This document shows, piece by piece, positions 10,772 to 24,616 of a stretch of 64,000 bases of DNA. The notes beneath the pieces were generated by a model. It was given only the letters and a program-made list of their open reading frames with translations. It ran no database searches and had not been told where the DNA came from. A program made the position numbers and the translations under genes. Where the stretch lies: NCBI RefSeq assembly GCF_000004195.4, contig NC_030683.2, forward strand, positions 76,686,198 to 76,750,197, given 5' to 3'. Source of the stretch: Xenopus tropicalis (lineage: Eukaryota; Chordata; Amphibia; Anura; Pipidae). How positions within the stretch are numbered: position 1 is the stretch's first letter; each line of letters begins with the position of its first letter.

Positions 10772-10904
10772 TTTCAAATAAAATTAAAAAGCCAAAAATG
10801 AAGTAACGGTTTCTGTGATTCACAAAAGGAAGGCAAGCTACAGGAGCTTGTTACTTCAATGATTCACAAAATGAGGTATGGTTCAAATGAGAGCAGGAGG
10901 GAAT

Positions 10905-10911
10905 ATTTATA
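10905..10911 (-). promoter_or_regulatory. TATA box of copy B
   Basis: TATAAAT on the minus strand, 134 bp before the ATG at 10771, in the same context as in copy A. Confidence 0.6.
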
Positions 10912-11256
10912 CCAGCCAACAAGTATAGCAAACCAATAGAAATCAAGACATGGAGACAATACCTGGCTAGATTTTTGTGTATTAATCAAACTTCATTCTT
11001 TATAGGGATTACAGTTACAGGTGTTACAGTTTCTGCTACAGCTTAACATTCTTTCACACCTGTTGCTGATCAGTATGTAGGTACAGGGGGATTAAGTCAA
11101 GTTGTCAAAAACTTAATCTCTCTGGCATGGGAGTCTAGGGGATTAGGCTGCATACCTTACAACAATCTTAATCTGACAGTGGTACCAACTGTATTAGAGC
11201 TTTCATGCAAAGAAGTTAGAATTGATTGGGGGTTTACTATCAAATCTGAACTTTCT

Positions 11257-11569
11257 AAGTTTTAGCTTGGTAAATGCTTTTTTCCAATAATAAAAACAGA
11301 CCAAAAATGTAGTTTTTGTTCCAAATCATTTGACTTGCAAAAAGAGGAATGAAACACACACACACACACACATATATCTTTAAAATTCCAAACTATTTGT
11401 GGATAGATATATATATTATATATATATATATATATCCACAAATAGTTTGAAATTTCAAAGATATGTGTGTGTGTTTCATTCCTCATTTTGCAAATCAAAT
11501 GATTTGGAACAAAAACTACATTTTTGGCCTGTTTTTATTACTGGAAAAAGCATTTACCAAGCTAAAACT

Positions 11570-11571
<2 letters not shown>
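11257..11571. repeat. Long imperfect palindrome, unit 2
   Basis: Same palindrome as 3522-3828. The central AT run here is interrupted (GATAGATATATATATTATAT), so the centre evolves faster than the arms. Confidence 0.85.

Positions 11572-11642
<71 letters not shown>
11572..11642. repeat. Long (TA)n tract, unit 2
   Basis: Expanded alternating TA tract of about 70 bp at the position occupied by about 40 bp in unit 1. A second tract in the same unit at about 12399-12465 is also expanded relative to 4625-4664. Confidence 0.9.
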
Positions 11643-11644
<2 letters not shown>

Positions 11645-12396
11645 TACAGACATACACAAACACAAATATATTTACACACATACAGCTTGACCTTAGCACA
11701 GAACAACTGCACATTTGTTTAATGTCTTGTAACAATAAACCTTTACCCCAATATCCACATAGATATTGTAGATTGGACACAGAATGACTTCTGAAATCTA
11801 TTGGTATGAAAGCAACGAGCAGTTGCAGATTTCAAAAAGTAAACCACACAGAGAGATGTCTATTTCAGACTTCCAGGTGTGCAGTCTATATGCTACCGTT
11901 GCCCGGGGGTCACCCAGAAACTTTTTGATGGGGGCACATTTCAGAGTTTAGCATTCTGTGTGTATGGCCCATATGCCATTGTTTAAATTACCAAAAATGT
12001 CTGGCCCATCTAAGGGCTCCCCCTGCATACTTGAAATCTATACACATAAATATACACACAGCCTAATATATGAACATTTATAAGCTAAATACATTCGTAC
12101 AACTACTTTTTTTAAGCAAAAACTTAAAAATTAAGATTTGATAGTAAACCTCCAACAATTGTAACTTATTGGCAATACAGTTTAGAACATTGTCAGATAA
12201 AGTTGTTATAAGGTATGCAAGTATGCAGCCGAAGTCTGAAGGAAGGACAATGGCAACAGGCTTCAAAGGCCTAGCCTTCAAGTACAAGGTGACATGTCAC
12301 ACATCTTTAGTGAAGATGGAGAGGAGACAGAGGATGTTGATTGCACAAAGAGGAATGAAACACACACATATATCTTTAAAATTTCAAACTATTTGT

Positions 12397-12469
<73 letters not shown>

Positions 12470-12977
12470 TAGAAAAGATCCTCTGCACTCACCCATTATC
12501 AATATATAAAGGACATTAAGGCATTCTGTGCATTAAGCTACTAAGAAATGCCCTACCCTTTAAGCAAAACAGGGATTGTTTGTCCATATATTGCAATATA
12601 CTTCAAGCTTGCCAACTATGTCAAAGTCATCCCTTCTGGCCAGTCCTACACTGAATTTTGTGATTTATTAAGAATTCTACTGCTTTAATATACATTTAGC
12701 AAAGGAGCCAATTTTTACCTGCAACATGTTTACTTCTTAAGGTTAAACCCCCCATATGTTGCAGGTAAAAACTTAGTCACTTTGCTAAATGTATATTGAA
12801 GCAGTAGAATATAGATATGTATATAGTTATATTAGTTGGAATGGTTATTTTAGATATGCACATTTGTCTTTGTAACTCATTTTTAGTAAATTCTTATTGT
12901 TGCAAGACATTTGAAAATAGATTGGTTGATTTGTGCTTAGTTTAAAGCTGTGTGTTAGTAAGGATGGATAGATAGAT

Positions 12978-13020
<43 letters not shown>
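11643..13020. other. Unit 2 spacer up to the assembly gap
   Basis: Near-identical to 3869-5220, with hairpin repeat at 12674-12810 and (GATA)n at 12965-13020. The contig stops exactly inside the GATA tract, where the N run begins. No gene. Confidence 0.6.
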
Positions 13021-14000
13021 NNNNNNNNNNNNNNNNNNNNNNNNNNNNNNNNNNNNNNNNNNNNNNNNNNNNNNNNNNNNNNNNNNNNNNNNNNNNNNNN
13101 NNNNNNNNNNNNNNNNNNNNNNNNNNNNNNNNNNNNNNNNNNNNNNNNNNNNNNNNNNNNNNNNNNNNNNNNNNNNNNNNNNNNNNNNNNNNNNNNNNNN
13201 NNNNNNNNNNNNNNNNNNNNNNNNNNNNNNNNNNNNNNNNNNNNNNNNNNNNNNNNNNNNNNNNNNNNNNNNNNNNNNNNNNNNNNNNNNNNNNNNNNNN
13301 NNNNNNNNNNNNNNNNNNNNNNNNNNNNNNNNNNNNNNNNNNNNNNNNNNNNNNNNNNNNNNNNNNNNNNNNNNNNNNNNNNNNNNNNNNNNNNNNNNNN
13401 NNNNNNNNNNNNNNNNNNNNNNNNNNNNNNNNNNNNNNNNNNNNNNNNNNNNNNNNNNNNNNNNNNNNNNNNNNNNNNNNNNNNNNNNNNNNNNNNNNNN
13501 NNNNNNNNNNNNNNNNNNNNNNNNNNNNNNNNNNNNNNNNNNNNNNNNNNNNNNNNNNNNNNNNNNNNNNNNNNNNNNNNNNNNNNNNNNNNNNNNNNNN
13601 NNNNNNNNNNNNNNNNNNNNNNNNNNNNNNNNNNNNNNNNNNNNNNNNNNNNNNNNNNNNNNNNNNNNNNNNNNNNNNNNNNNNNNNNNNNNNNNNNNNN
13701 NNNNNNNNNNNNNNNNNNNNNNNNNNNNNNNNNNNNNNNNNNNNNNNNNNNNNNNNNNNNNNNNNNNNNNNNNNNNNNNNNNNNNNNNNNNNNNNNNNNN
13801 NNNNNNNNNNNNNNNNNNNNNNNNNNNNNNNNNNNNNNNNNNNNNNNNNNNNNNNNNNNNNNNNNNNNNNNNNNNNNNNNNNNNNNNNNNNNNNNNNNNN
13901 NNNNNNNNNNNNNNNNNNNNNNNNNNNNNNNNNNNNNNNNNNNNNNNNNNNNNNNNNNNNNNNNNNNNNNNNNNNNNNNNNNNNNNNNNNNNNNNNNNNN
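13021..14000. other. Assembly gap (980 N)
   Basis: Unknown bases. The gap starts inside a GATA microsatellite and is followed by a low-quality copy of sequence expected just after that microsatellite, so the true missing length could be near zero. Confidence 0.99.
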
Positions 14001-15688
14001 GTAAGAGTTTTAATAATGGTGTTAAACTGCTATAATGCCTGCCACGGTAATATATATGATATAATATCGTTGGTTTTAGGAGTTTGGGTAGTTCTGCATT
14101 ATGGACTTTTGGTCACCTCGCGAATATTGAGGAATTATGGTCCGACAGAACTTTTATTCTTTAACACCTTATACAATATCACATCAGTTGTTATAGATCG
14201 CAAGTATGCAGCCGGAATCTGAAGAGAGGACATGGCAAACAGCTTCAAAGGCCTAGCCTTAAGCACAAGGTGACATGTCAAAACTCTTTTGTGAGGATGG
14301 AGAGGAGACAGAGGATGTTGATTGCACAAAAGGAATGAAACACACACATATAATCTTTATATTATATACTATTATAAACGACAGTAACAATCACATAGTA
14401 TTCTACACACACACTAAATGAGCTTTAGCACAGAAAACTGTCTCTTATTGTCTAATGTTCTTGAGGCAATAAACTTCCAAGTAAATTACACACACACACA
14501 CACAATGTGCATTATGAAAAAATGTAATTGGTCATATATTTACAACAGCTATCTGAGCTAGCTTAGAGAGGCATCATGGGGTATGTAAGTGCAAGGGATT
14601 CTGGGGTCTGTCTTAATTGCTAAGGAGGTAGCACAATATTTCATTGTAGTGTTTTGCCAGCCACACCCCCGAAACAGGTAAGCAATGGGGGACTTCCAGG
14701 CTAGCATTTCAGGGACGTCATCTGAGAATACACAGAGGGTTTATAAGATAGAAGAGAATTTATTAACACTCTGAAGGAAATTAAAAACAAACCCTTAAAA
14801 AAATGTCTCACGTATTCATGGTTTCCTTCATGTGGCAGATAAGTTGGTGACTGACATCTCTTCAGAGCTTTTGTTGTTTTTCAGGGTCGTGGTGTTCATC
14901 TGCATCTCTGAAAGGAATGCTTCAGAAGACAAGTATTTCAATTTTCTCTAAAAACTCCCCCCTCTACAAAAAAAAAGTCAAAGATTTCATGGTTCCCTCA
15001 TGTGGCATATTCCATAGATCTGACAATTCTTCAGACTCTTTTGATGGTTTCAGGGCTGTTCTCATTCTGCATCTCACATGAGAAGTCTTCAGAAGCAAGT
15101 ATTTACCATCGTTCTCTAAAAACTCCATGAGTGACTCCTGCTTATTTTTAAAGCCTAAAAATAATATAGATTCAGAATGGTCACAGTTATTATCGATAAA
15201 CTTGTCGATATTGTTCAGTTAAAAAAAGGAAGGAAAAAAATGCTAATAGTAATGTCAAGAAATAAGTATAAAAAGGGTGTATTATTTATCTGGAGTGAAT
15301 TCGTAATCGTCCAAGTTGTGCTTCTTTTAGACCTAAAAAATAAAACATATGTTATAAATTGATAACAAATATAACTCAGAGAGCAGAGTGAGTGCGTGAG
15401 AGACAAGGTTCGGGGAGGGAAGTAATAATGTACTTATCTTTTTTGTAAATGTCAGGCCCATTCCACTTGGAACGTGTTCAAAAACTGATTCACTATTACC
15501 GAGGGTTACAGGTTTCCAAAAATATCCCTTATCGTTGTCTTCCATCCAGTGCCTTGGATACAATCTCTTTCTTCATGTGGATCTATATTATTGTGAGATC
15601 CTAGAATGGATGGGGTAGAAGAAAGAATTATTAATATTCACTTGGTAACGTTGACAGAAGGAATACAATTAGTGTATTGAACAATATC
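14001..15688. other. Highly noisy duplicate of unit spacer and exon 14 region
   Basis: Follows the same order as about 5,225-7,005 (repeat at 14,190, CA tract, poly-C block, 180-bp repeats, exon 14 equivalent near 15,530-15,600) but with indels every few bases. It ends at about 15,688 in the middle of an ACAATATCC join, after which clean sequence restarts at the equivalent of 5,719. This looks like an uncorrected read used to fill a gap. Open frames in it have no meaning. Confidence 0.75.
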
Positions 15689-16803
15689 CACACACACACA
15701 CACATAAATGTGCATATATAAAAATATATATATGGTCCATATATTTACAACAGCTATCTGAGCCCTAGCTTCAGAGGGCATCATGGGGTATGTAGTGCAA
15801 GGGATTCCTGGGGGCTGTGTCCTTCAATTGCTAATGAGGTAGCCACAAGCTATTGTTAAGGTTTTGCCAGCCACACCCCCCCCCCCGAAACAGGTAAGCA
15901 TGGGGACTTCAGCAGGGCCTAGCATTTCCAGGGCACTCAATGAGAATACACAAGAGGTTTATAAGTAAAGGAACATTTATTAACACTCTGAAGGAAAAAT
16001 TAAATAACACCACCCCCTTAAAAAAATGTCCAAAGTATTTCATGGTTTCCTTCATGTGGCAGATCCAGTTGGCTGACAATCTCTTCAGACTCTTTTGATG
16101 GTTTCAGGTGCTGGTGTCTCATCTGCATCTCTCATGAGGAATGCTTCAGAAGACAAAGTATTTCACAATTTTCTCTAAAAACTCCCCCCCCTCAAAAAAA
16201 AAAAAGTCCAAAGTATTTCATGGTTTCCCTCATGTGGCATATCCAGTAGACTGACAATCTCTTCAGACTCTTTTGATGGTTTCAGGTGCTGGTTTCTCAT
16301 CTGCATCTCACATGAGGAATGCTTCAGAAGCCAAAGTATTTCACCATTCTCTCTAAAAACTCCAGTGATGACTCTGCTTATTTTTTAAAGCCTAAAAATA
16401 ATATAGATATCAGAATGGTCACAGTCAATTATCTAAACTGTGTCGATGTATTGTTCATTAGAAAAAAAAAGAAGGGCGGAGAAAAAGAGAAAAAATGCTA
16501 AATAGTAATGTCAGAAAATAAGTATAAAATAGGTGTACTTATCTTATTCTGGATGAATTTATGGCCATTCTGATATCCAAGTTGTGCTTCTTTTTAGACC
16601 TAAAAAATAAAACATATGTTATAAATTTGATAACAAATATAACTCAGAGAGGCAGAGTGAGTGCGTGAGAGACAAGGTGTCGGGGAGGGAAGTAAATAAG
16701 TGTACTTATCTTTTTTCAAGTTGAATTCATGCCCATTCCACTTGGAACGTGTTCAGAAACCTGATTCACTATTACCGAGGGTTACAGGTTTCCAAAATAT
16801 CCC
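15689..16803. other. Unit 2 spacer resumed (clean)
   Basis: Equivalent to 5,719-6,837: CA tract, poly-C block, 180-bp tandem duplication (about 16028-16376) and the 3' flank of copy C. No separate gene. Confidence 0.6.
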
Positions 16804-19800
16804 TTATCGGTGGCAAGTTGGTCTTCCATCCAGTGCCTTGGATACATCTCTTTCTTCATGTGGATTCTCATATTTGAGAAGTCCTAGAATGGATGGGTAG
16901 AGAAGAAAGAATTATTAGATATTCACTTGGTAACGTATACAAACGGATACATTCAGTGATTGAACATTCAACAATTTAGGAAGACTTACCAGCAACATAA
17001 TCCACTCTCATCTTATTTTGCTGTTTTCTCCAACGGTCATAAACGTACTGGCCGTACTCACGGGAAAAGCCTAGTGCTGCCTTTAAGCAAGGAGGCGTGG
17101 CATCAATAGTAAGTGGGTGGCACTTTTTAAATTTTTCAAAGGCTTCCTCCCTCAACCCACGGGAGACTTCTGGTGTTTCTTCTTGCAGGGGCTTCTGTGG
17201 CACCTCTTGACACCTGTTAAATGAATAATTAAAAAGAAACGAGTGGTTATTCCCTGCTTTCTGTATAAATCATAATTTATCTGTACTTAAAAAAAAAAAA
17301 ATTGCATATGCAAAGCCATGTAAATGCTCTATTAAATTACCTTGATGTTGATGGCTGGGATTCATGCATCGCCCTCTTCATCATTTCTGCCGCTTCTACC
17401 ATATTGTCAACGGTCTTCTCGCCATATATCCTTCCGGCAGTCACATTTGAATGGCCAAGCAACCTGGCAAACATGTTCCTCTGAGCATCAGTTTGAAAGT
17501 GGGAAGACCAATGTATGTCTCCATTGTCCTTCTAGCCTCTTGACTTGTGACAGGGCGCAATTTAAACCTAAGGGAAAAAATGTATGTTCAGAAATGTGAA
17601 CGTTGAAACCAGTACTAAACGGGGCTAGAACGTAAGCCTATGCCAGTAATCACACGATAGCTATAGTTTCTGAGAAGAACTAACAAATACTTGTATTTGT
17701 ATGCGACAATCTATACTTACTTATGATGAAGCCGGGCGATGTCATTCGTCACACGCTGAATTGGTTCCCCTGTTGACGATATGAAAAATGTCTGTGGGCA
17801 TTTCCCACTCCTGATAAATGATGGCCGTATTTTTTTATAAAAAACATCAAACCACTAAAATGACAGAAAAGAAAGTCAAGTTAAAAAAAATGCTATGCAA
17901 AAAAGTCTATCACAATATGCAATGTTTGTTTGTTTCAGACATATACCTCTTCTTCTTTCTAGCAGTATAGAGGCGACTTGCTGAGTGGATGTCTTATGCC
18001 TTTTTACACCAATGACCATAACGGGTTTTGCAAGCAGATGGTATCCTCTTGCACCATTCTTCCACCTATAAGCAAAAAAGACACAAGGATCGGTAAAAAT
18101 ATCAAAAAGTTCACGTTCATATCATGTCAGCGGAACATAAAAAGCATGGCAGTGAAAAAATGTATCATGTATACTCACAGTCATATTTTGCACAACCCCT
18201 GGTCGCTGGAGGTATTTTAAGACAATCAGTGCCTCCAAGTAATAGACGACATAAGACTTTTCCTTCTCCAAAAGACGTCCACCCATCTTGGCCTTCTTTA
18301 TTATCTGCTCAAATGTTGGTCTGGCCACTATGAGGATCCGTTGACACTCTGAGGGGTCCTTTTTGCAGATGTCAGATAGTCCAAACCTGTGAATAGGGGT
18401 AGTAAATGTTACACACCAAACCTACACACACAAAAAGCCAAAATAAATGCACAGGTACTAAAGCATACTTACTTTTTCCCCACAACGCTGGCCGAAATTC
18501 CCTTGCTCAGCCTTTGCTGCAGAGGCGAGGTCATGTCGAGATAGCGTTTGCATTTTCCGACAAGTTCTTCACTTTGATGGGATCCGCTGGACAAAGTATC
18601 TGTTTGAGATCTCACAAACCTCTTGATATGTTTCAGGTACGAAAACATTGTGGCATGAGCCGTTCCCCAAATTCTCAAGTGCCGCTAAAAAAGTCCAACG
18701 TCTTCTGTGTGTCGGTCAGGAAGCTTAAGGATGCCTTGGAGGGGTCCACAAAATACAAAAACCTGGCCACATTTGCCACCTAAATGATACACAGGAATAA
18801 ATATCATTATGAGGAAATGTAGAACAGCAAAATAACAAAGGTAAACAACAAAATGTTTACATAGACAGGTGTGACTCTTACCCTCTTGTGACCATCTTCT
18901 TACTTGTAATTCTTGCTGCAGATAATTTTCGGGAAGCGAGCAAGAACACCACATTCAAGAGAGTGTTTTCTATACATGCCTGCAGCCATCATTCTTCTTC
19001 TAAGCAGAACGTAATTTGAATGGTCTCGCTCCTAGTCCAAAGAAAAATATATTTAGAAATGATTGAAATCTGTACTTATTACAACATGGACCGGTGTCAA
19101 ATGACCGGAAGCCAAAGTTTAACAGGTATTTTCTTCTAAAGCATTCAAAATAACAAATGGTTTTCAGGATAGGGCAATTATTGGGGGAGGGTAGAATAGA
19201 TTTTTTTAGTTAAAAAATTTTAGTTAAAATTTTTTTAAATGTTACTTTTCCCTTTAAAATACGCTTGTTAACTTACTGTTCAAGCCCTCCAACAAGATTG
19301 TGTTCTCCACTCTTTCCATATTCCTTGCCGTCATCATCATAATCATCATCATCGTTGTCATCAGTCAAGGGGTCTGCATTGGTCTCCTCTGACTCAACAG
19401 GACTGTATTATAAAAATCAACAAAATGTTCAGATTGAAAAAAGTTGAAACACATACTGCTATGTAGACAGGTGTAGATTAGATGTACATATGACACTTAT
19501 ACTTACAGGTCAAGCTCAGGTCCCTGCATCTCCACCTCTTGTTCATTCACAGGCCTACGAAGTTCTCCTCATCTGACTCGATGGGGCTAAAATAATAAAG
19601 ATCAACTAAAGTTCAGAAAGGATTGAAACAACAAAAAAAAAAACATGCAACGCATATTACAAAAGTAGAGGTTAATATTAGTATCTGTACAGGTGTAGAT
19701 TAGATGTACATATACACTTATACTTACAGGTCAAGCTCAGTCCCTGCATCTCCACCTCTGTTCATTCACAGGCTTACAAAGTCCTCCTCATCTGACTCGA

Positions 19801-20742
19801 TGGGTTCTAAAATAATAAATATCAACTAAAGTTCAGAAAAGATTGAAACACAAAAAAAAACCATGCACACATATTACAAAGTAGAGTGAATATTAGATGC
19901 ACATATGGCAAGTATACTTACAGCCTGTTGTACAACAGGTCGCTGTTTCTGCACTGCTTCAGCATTCAAGGGTCTGGAGTTTACCTTCTCATGCATTTTG
20001 GCCAATTGTGACATTAGGAAGTCAATGCTCTCCTGAAGTGACTGAAGTGTAGGTTGCTGTTTCTGCCCATTTTCAGCATTCAAGGGGCTGGGGCTTATCA
20101 TCTTATGTGACCTGACAGGGCAATATTGATAAACATCAACAACATTTCAGAAACAATGAATAACAATGTGCAAATTACAATGTAGACAGGTGAATCTTAA
20201 AAGAACATATGCCGAGTATACTTACAGGTCCAGACCTTTACAAGGGGCCTGTGTCTCCACTACTTTCATCTGCTGGCCAATTGACGTTCACCTTGTTTCT
20301 GTCCATATTTGATGGACGGATGCTCTCTTTCATGGCACAGCTGTAATGCAACAAAAGATTGATTGTTAAGAAGAAATAAAAACAAACAATAATATTAAAG
20401 ACATATGGACATACATGTCTAGACACAGCCAGACAGGAGCAATACATACCTTGCTGACTCTTGCTTCCCCTCAATATAGCAGCCATTTATCTCCAGGAAC
20501 TGGCGACAAAAAATTGTTTAGGATCAGAATCCTCATAGTCCAGGTCTTCATAATTAACAATACTTAGCCCTTCCAGGATTGCTCCTCATCTTCTCCTCTT
20601 GCTTCTTGCATCACAAATTCCAATTTCTTGGTTATCTGCATGTTTCATGCAGGCCTCCTCAGATGAAAAGGCAATTTGCCTGTAAGCTTCAGGCAAAACT
20701 TGCAGGCAAGATGATAGCGGTTAGGTGTCTTCTTAGATCCAT
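16804..20742 (-). CDS. Tyrosine recombinase-like gene, copy C (many indels)
   Basis: Same 14-exon layout. Exon 14 16804-16883 and exon 13 16990-17213 are clean; exon 12 (17341-17567) has two inserted bases (GGGAAGACCAATG). From about 17,730 to the start at 20742 there are frequent single-base indels: the Glu-run exon 10 lost repeats, exon 1 lacks one base in codon 2-3, and exon 8 has insertions. These would destroy the protein as written, but their spread through introns and spacer alike suggests sequence error. Biological role as for copies A and B. Confidence 0.6.
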
Positions 20743-20874
20743 TTTCAAATAAAATTAAAAAGCCAAAATGAAGTAACGGTTTCTGTGATTCACAAAAGGA
20801 AGGCAAAGCTACAGGAGCTGTTACTTCAATGATTCACAAAATGAGGTATGGTTCAAATGAGAGCAGGAGGGAAT

Positions 20875-20881
20875 ATTTATA
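20875..20881 (-). promoter_or_regulatory. TATA box of copy C
   Basis: TATAAAT on the minus strand upstream of the start at 20742, conserved with the other copies. Confidence 0.5.
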
Positions 20882-21222
20882 CCAGCCAACAAGTATAGCA
20901 ACCAATAGAATCAAGACATGGAAGACAATACCTGGCTAGATTTTTGTGTATTATCAAACTTCATCTTTATAGGGATTACAGTTACAGTGTTACAGTTTCT
21001 GCTACAGCTTAACATTCTTTCACACCTGTTGCTGATCAGTATGTACGGTACCAGGGGGATTAGTCAAGTTGTCAAAAACTTAATCTCTTCTGGCATGGGA
21101 GTCTAGGGGATTAGGCTGCATACCTTACAACAATCTTATCTGACAGTGGTACCAACTGTATTAGAGCTTTCATGCAAAGAAGTTAGAATTGATTGGGGTT
21201 TACTATCAAATCTGAACTTTCT

Positions 21223-21530
21223 AAGTTTTAGCTTGGTAAATGCTTTTTCCAATAATAAAAACAGACCAAAAATGTAGTTTTTGTTCCAAATCATTGACTT
21301 GCAAAAAGAGGAATGAAACACACACACACACACACACATATATCTTTAAAATTCCAAACTATTTGTGGATAGATATATAATATATATATATATATATCCA
21401 CAAATAGTTTGAAATTTCAAAGATATGTGTGTGTGTTTCATTCCTCATTTGCAAATCAAATGATTTGGAACAAAAACTACATTTTTGGCCTGTTTTTATT
21501 ACTGGAAAAGCATTTACCAAGCTAAAACTA
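21223..21530. repeat. Long imperfect palindrome, unit 3
   Basis: Same inverted repeat as in unit 1, with scattered single-base losses. It is followed by an irregular TA tract (21533-21607) broken by TATAATATAA interruptions. Confidence 0.8.
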
Positions 21531-21607
21531 TGTATATTATATATATATATATATATAATATATAATATATATATATATTATATATATATATATAATATAT
21601 AATATAT

Positions 21608-22375
21608 CTACAGACATACACAAACACAATATTTTACACACATACAGCTTGACCTTAGCACAGAACAACTGCACATTTGTTTAATGTCTTGTAACAATAA
21701 CCTTTACCCCAATATCCACATAGATATTGTAGATTGGACACAGAATGACTTCTGAATCTATTGGTATGAAAGCAACGAGCAGTTGCAGATTTCAAAAAGT
21801 AAACCACACAGAGAGATGTCTATTTCAGACTTCCAGGTGTGCATCTATATGCTACGTTGCCCCGGGGGTCACCTCAGAAACTTTTGATGGGGGCACATTT
21901 CAGAGTTTAGCATTCTGTGTGTATGGCCATATGCCATTGTTTTAAATTACCAAAAATGTCTGGCCCCATCTAAGGGCTCCCCCTGCATACTTGAAATCTA
22001 TACACATAAATATACACACAGCCTAATATATGAACATTTATAAGCTAAATACATTCGTACAAACTACTTTTTTTTAAGCAAAACTTAAAAAATTAAGAAT
22101 TTGATAGTAAACCTCCAACAATTGTAACCTTATTGGCAATACAGTTTAGAACATTGTCAGATAAAGTTGTTATAAGGTATGCAAGTATGCAGCCGAAGTC
22201 TGAAGGTAAGGACAAATGGCAACAGGCTTCAAAGGCCTAGCCTTCAAGTACAAGGTGACATGTCACACATCTTTAGTGAAGATGGAGAGGAGACAGAGGA
22301 TGTTGATTGCACAAAGAGGAATGAAACACACACATATATCTTTAAAAATTTCAAACTATTTGTGGATATATATAT

Positions 22376-22421
<46 letters not shown>

Positions 22422-22964
22422 TTATATATATATATTATATATATATTAATATAAACTAGAAAAGATCCCTGCACTCACCCATTATCAATATATAAAGGAC
22501 ATTAAGGCATTCTGTGCATTAAGCTACTAAGAAATGCCCTACCCTTTAGCAAACAGGGATTGTTTGTCCATATATTGCAATATACTTCAAGCTTGCCCAA
22601 CTATGTCAAAGTCATCCCTTCTGGCCAGTCCTACACTGAATTTTGTGATTTATTAAGAATTCTAACTGCTTTAATATACATTTAGCAAAGGAAGCCAATT
22701 TTTACCTGCAACATGTTTACTTCTTAAGGTTAAAACCCCCCATATGTTGCAGGTAAAACTTAGTCACTTTGCTAAATGTATATTGAAGCAGTAGAATATA
22801 GATATGTATATAGTTATATTAGTTGGAATGGTTATTTTTAGATATGCACATTTGTCTTTGTAACTCATTTTTAGTAAATTCTTATTGTTGCAAGACATTT
22901 GAAAATAGATTGGTTGATTTGTGCTTAGTTTAAGCTGTGTGTTAGTAAGGATGGATAGATAGAT

Positions 22965-22995
<31 letters not shown>

Positions 22996-24616
22996 TTTAA
23001 AAATGGTTTTAAACCTATAATGCCTGCTTTGTAAGTTTTGGATGTCTCTGTTCAATTAATATGTTTGTTTCAGGAGTCTTGGGGATTATGCATTATGGAC
23101 TTTGTCACCTCAATTGAGGAATTAGTCTCACAACTTTCTTTTACACCTTATGACATATCACATCAAAGTTGTTATAAGGTATGCAAGTATGCAGCCGGAA
23201 TCTGAAGGAAGGGACAATGGCAACAGGCTTCAAAGGCCTAGCCTTAAAGCCAAGGTGACATGTCACACATCTTTTGTGAGGATGGAGAGGAGACAGAGGA
23301 TGTTGATTGCCACAAAGAGGAATGAAACACACACATATATCTTTAAAATTTCAAACTATTTGTGGAATATATATATATATACAGACATACACAAACACAA
23401 TATATTTACACACATACAGCTTGACCTTAGCACAGAACAACTGCTCTATTGTCTAATGTCTTCGAGCAATAAACTTTTATCCAAGTAAATTACACACACA
23501 CACACACACACATAAATGTGCATATATAAAAATATATATATGGTCCATATATTTACAACAGCTATCTGAGCCCTAGCTTCAGAGGGCATCATGGGGTATG
23601 TAGTGCAAGGGATTCCTGGGGGCTGTGTCCTTCAATGCTAATGAGGTAGCCACAAGCTATTGTTAAGGGTTTTGCCAGCCACACCCCCCCCCCGAAACAG
23701 GTAAGCATGGGGACTTTCAGCAGGGCCTAGCATTTCCAGGGCACTCAATGAGAATACACAAGAGGTTTATAAGTAAAGGAACATTTATTAACACTCTGAA
23801 GGAAAATTAAATAACACCACCCCCTTAAAAAAATGTCCAAAGTATTTCATGGTTTCCTTCATGTGGCAGATCCAGTTGGCTGACAATCTCTTCAGACTCT
23901 TTTGATGGTTCAGGTGCTGGTGTCTCATCTGCATCTCTCATGAGGAATGCTTCAGAAGACAAAGTATTTCACAATTTTCTCTAAAAACTCCCCCCCCTCA
24001 AAAAAAAAAAAGTCCAAAGTATTCATGGTTTCCCTCATGTGGCATATCCAGTAGACTGACAATCTCTTCAGACTCTTTTGATGGTTTCAGGTGCTGGTTT
24101 CTCATCTGCATCTCACATGAGGAATGCTTCAGAAGCCAAAGTATTTCACCATTCTCTCTAAAACTCACAGGTGATGACTCTGCCTTATTTTTTTAAAGGC
24201 CTAAAAATTAAATTATAGTATCAGATGGTCCACAGTCAATTATCTAAACTGTGTCGATGTATTGTTCATTTAGTAAAAAAAAAAGAAGGGCGGAGAAAAA
24301 GAGAAAAATGCTAAATAGTAATGTCAGAAAATAAGTATAAAATAGGTGTACTTATCTTATTCTGGATGAATTTATGGCCATTCTGATATCCAAGTTGTGC
24401 TTCTTTTTAGACCTAAAAAATAAAACATATGTTATAAATTTGATAACAAATATAACTCAGAGAGGCAGAGTGAGTGCGTGAGAGACAAGGTGTCGGGGAG
24501 GGAAGTAAATAAGTGTACTTATCTTTTTTCAAGTTGAATTCATGCCCATTCCACTTGGAACGTGTTCAGAAACCTGATTCACTATTACCGAGGGTTACAG
24601 GTTTCCAAAATATCCC
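21608..24616. other. Unit 3 spacer
   Basis: Holds the same elements as unit 1: direct repeats (about 22167-22370 and 23168-23380), hairpin 22659-22797, (GATA)n 22951-22994, poly-C block near 23685 and the 180-bp duplication (about 23836-24170). Noisy to about 24,330, then clean. No gene. Confidence 0.55.

Noticed and set aside
14016..14222. Open frame after the N gap
   Set aside because: Lies in the low-quality duplicate of spacer sequence; the frame is created by indel noise.
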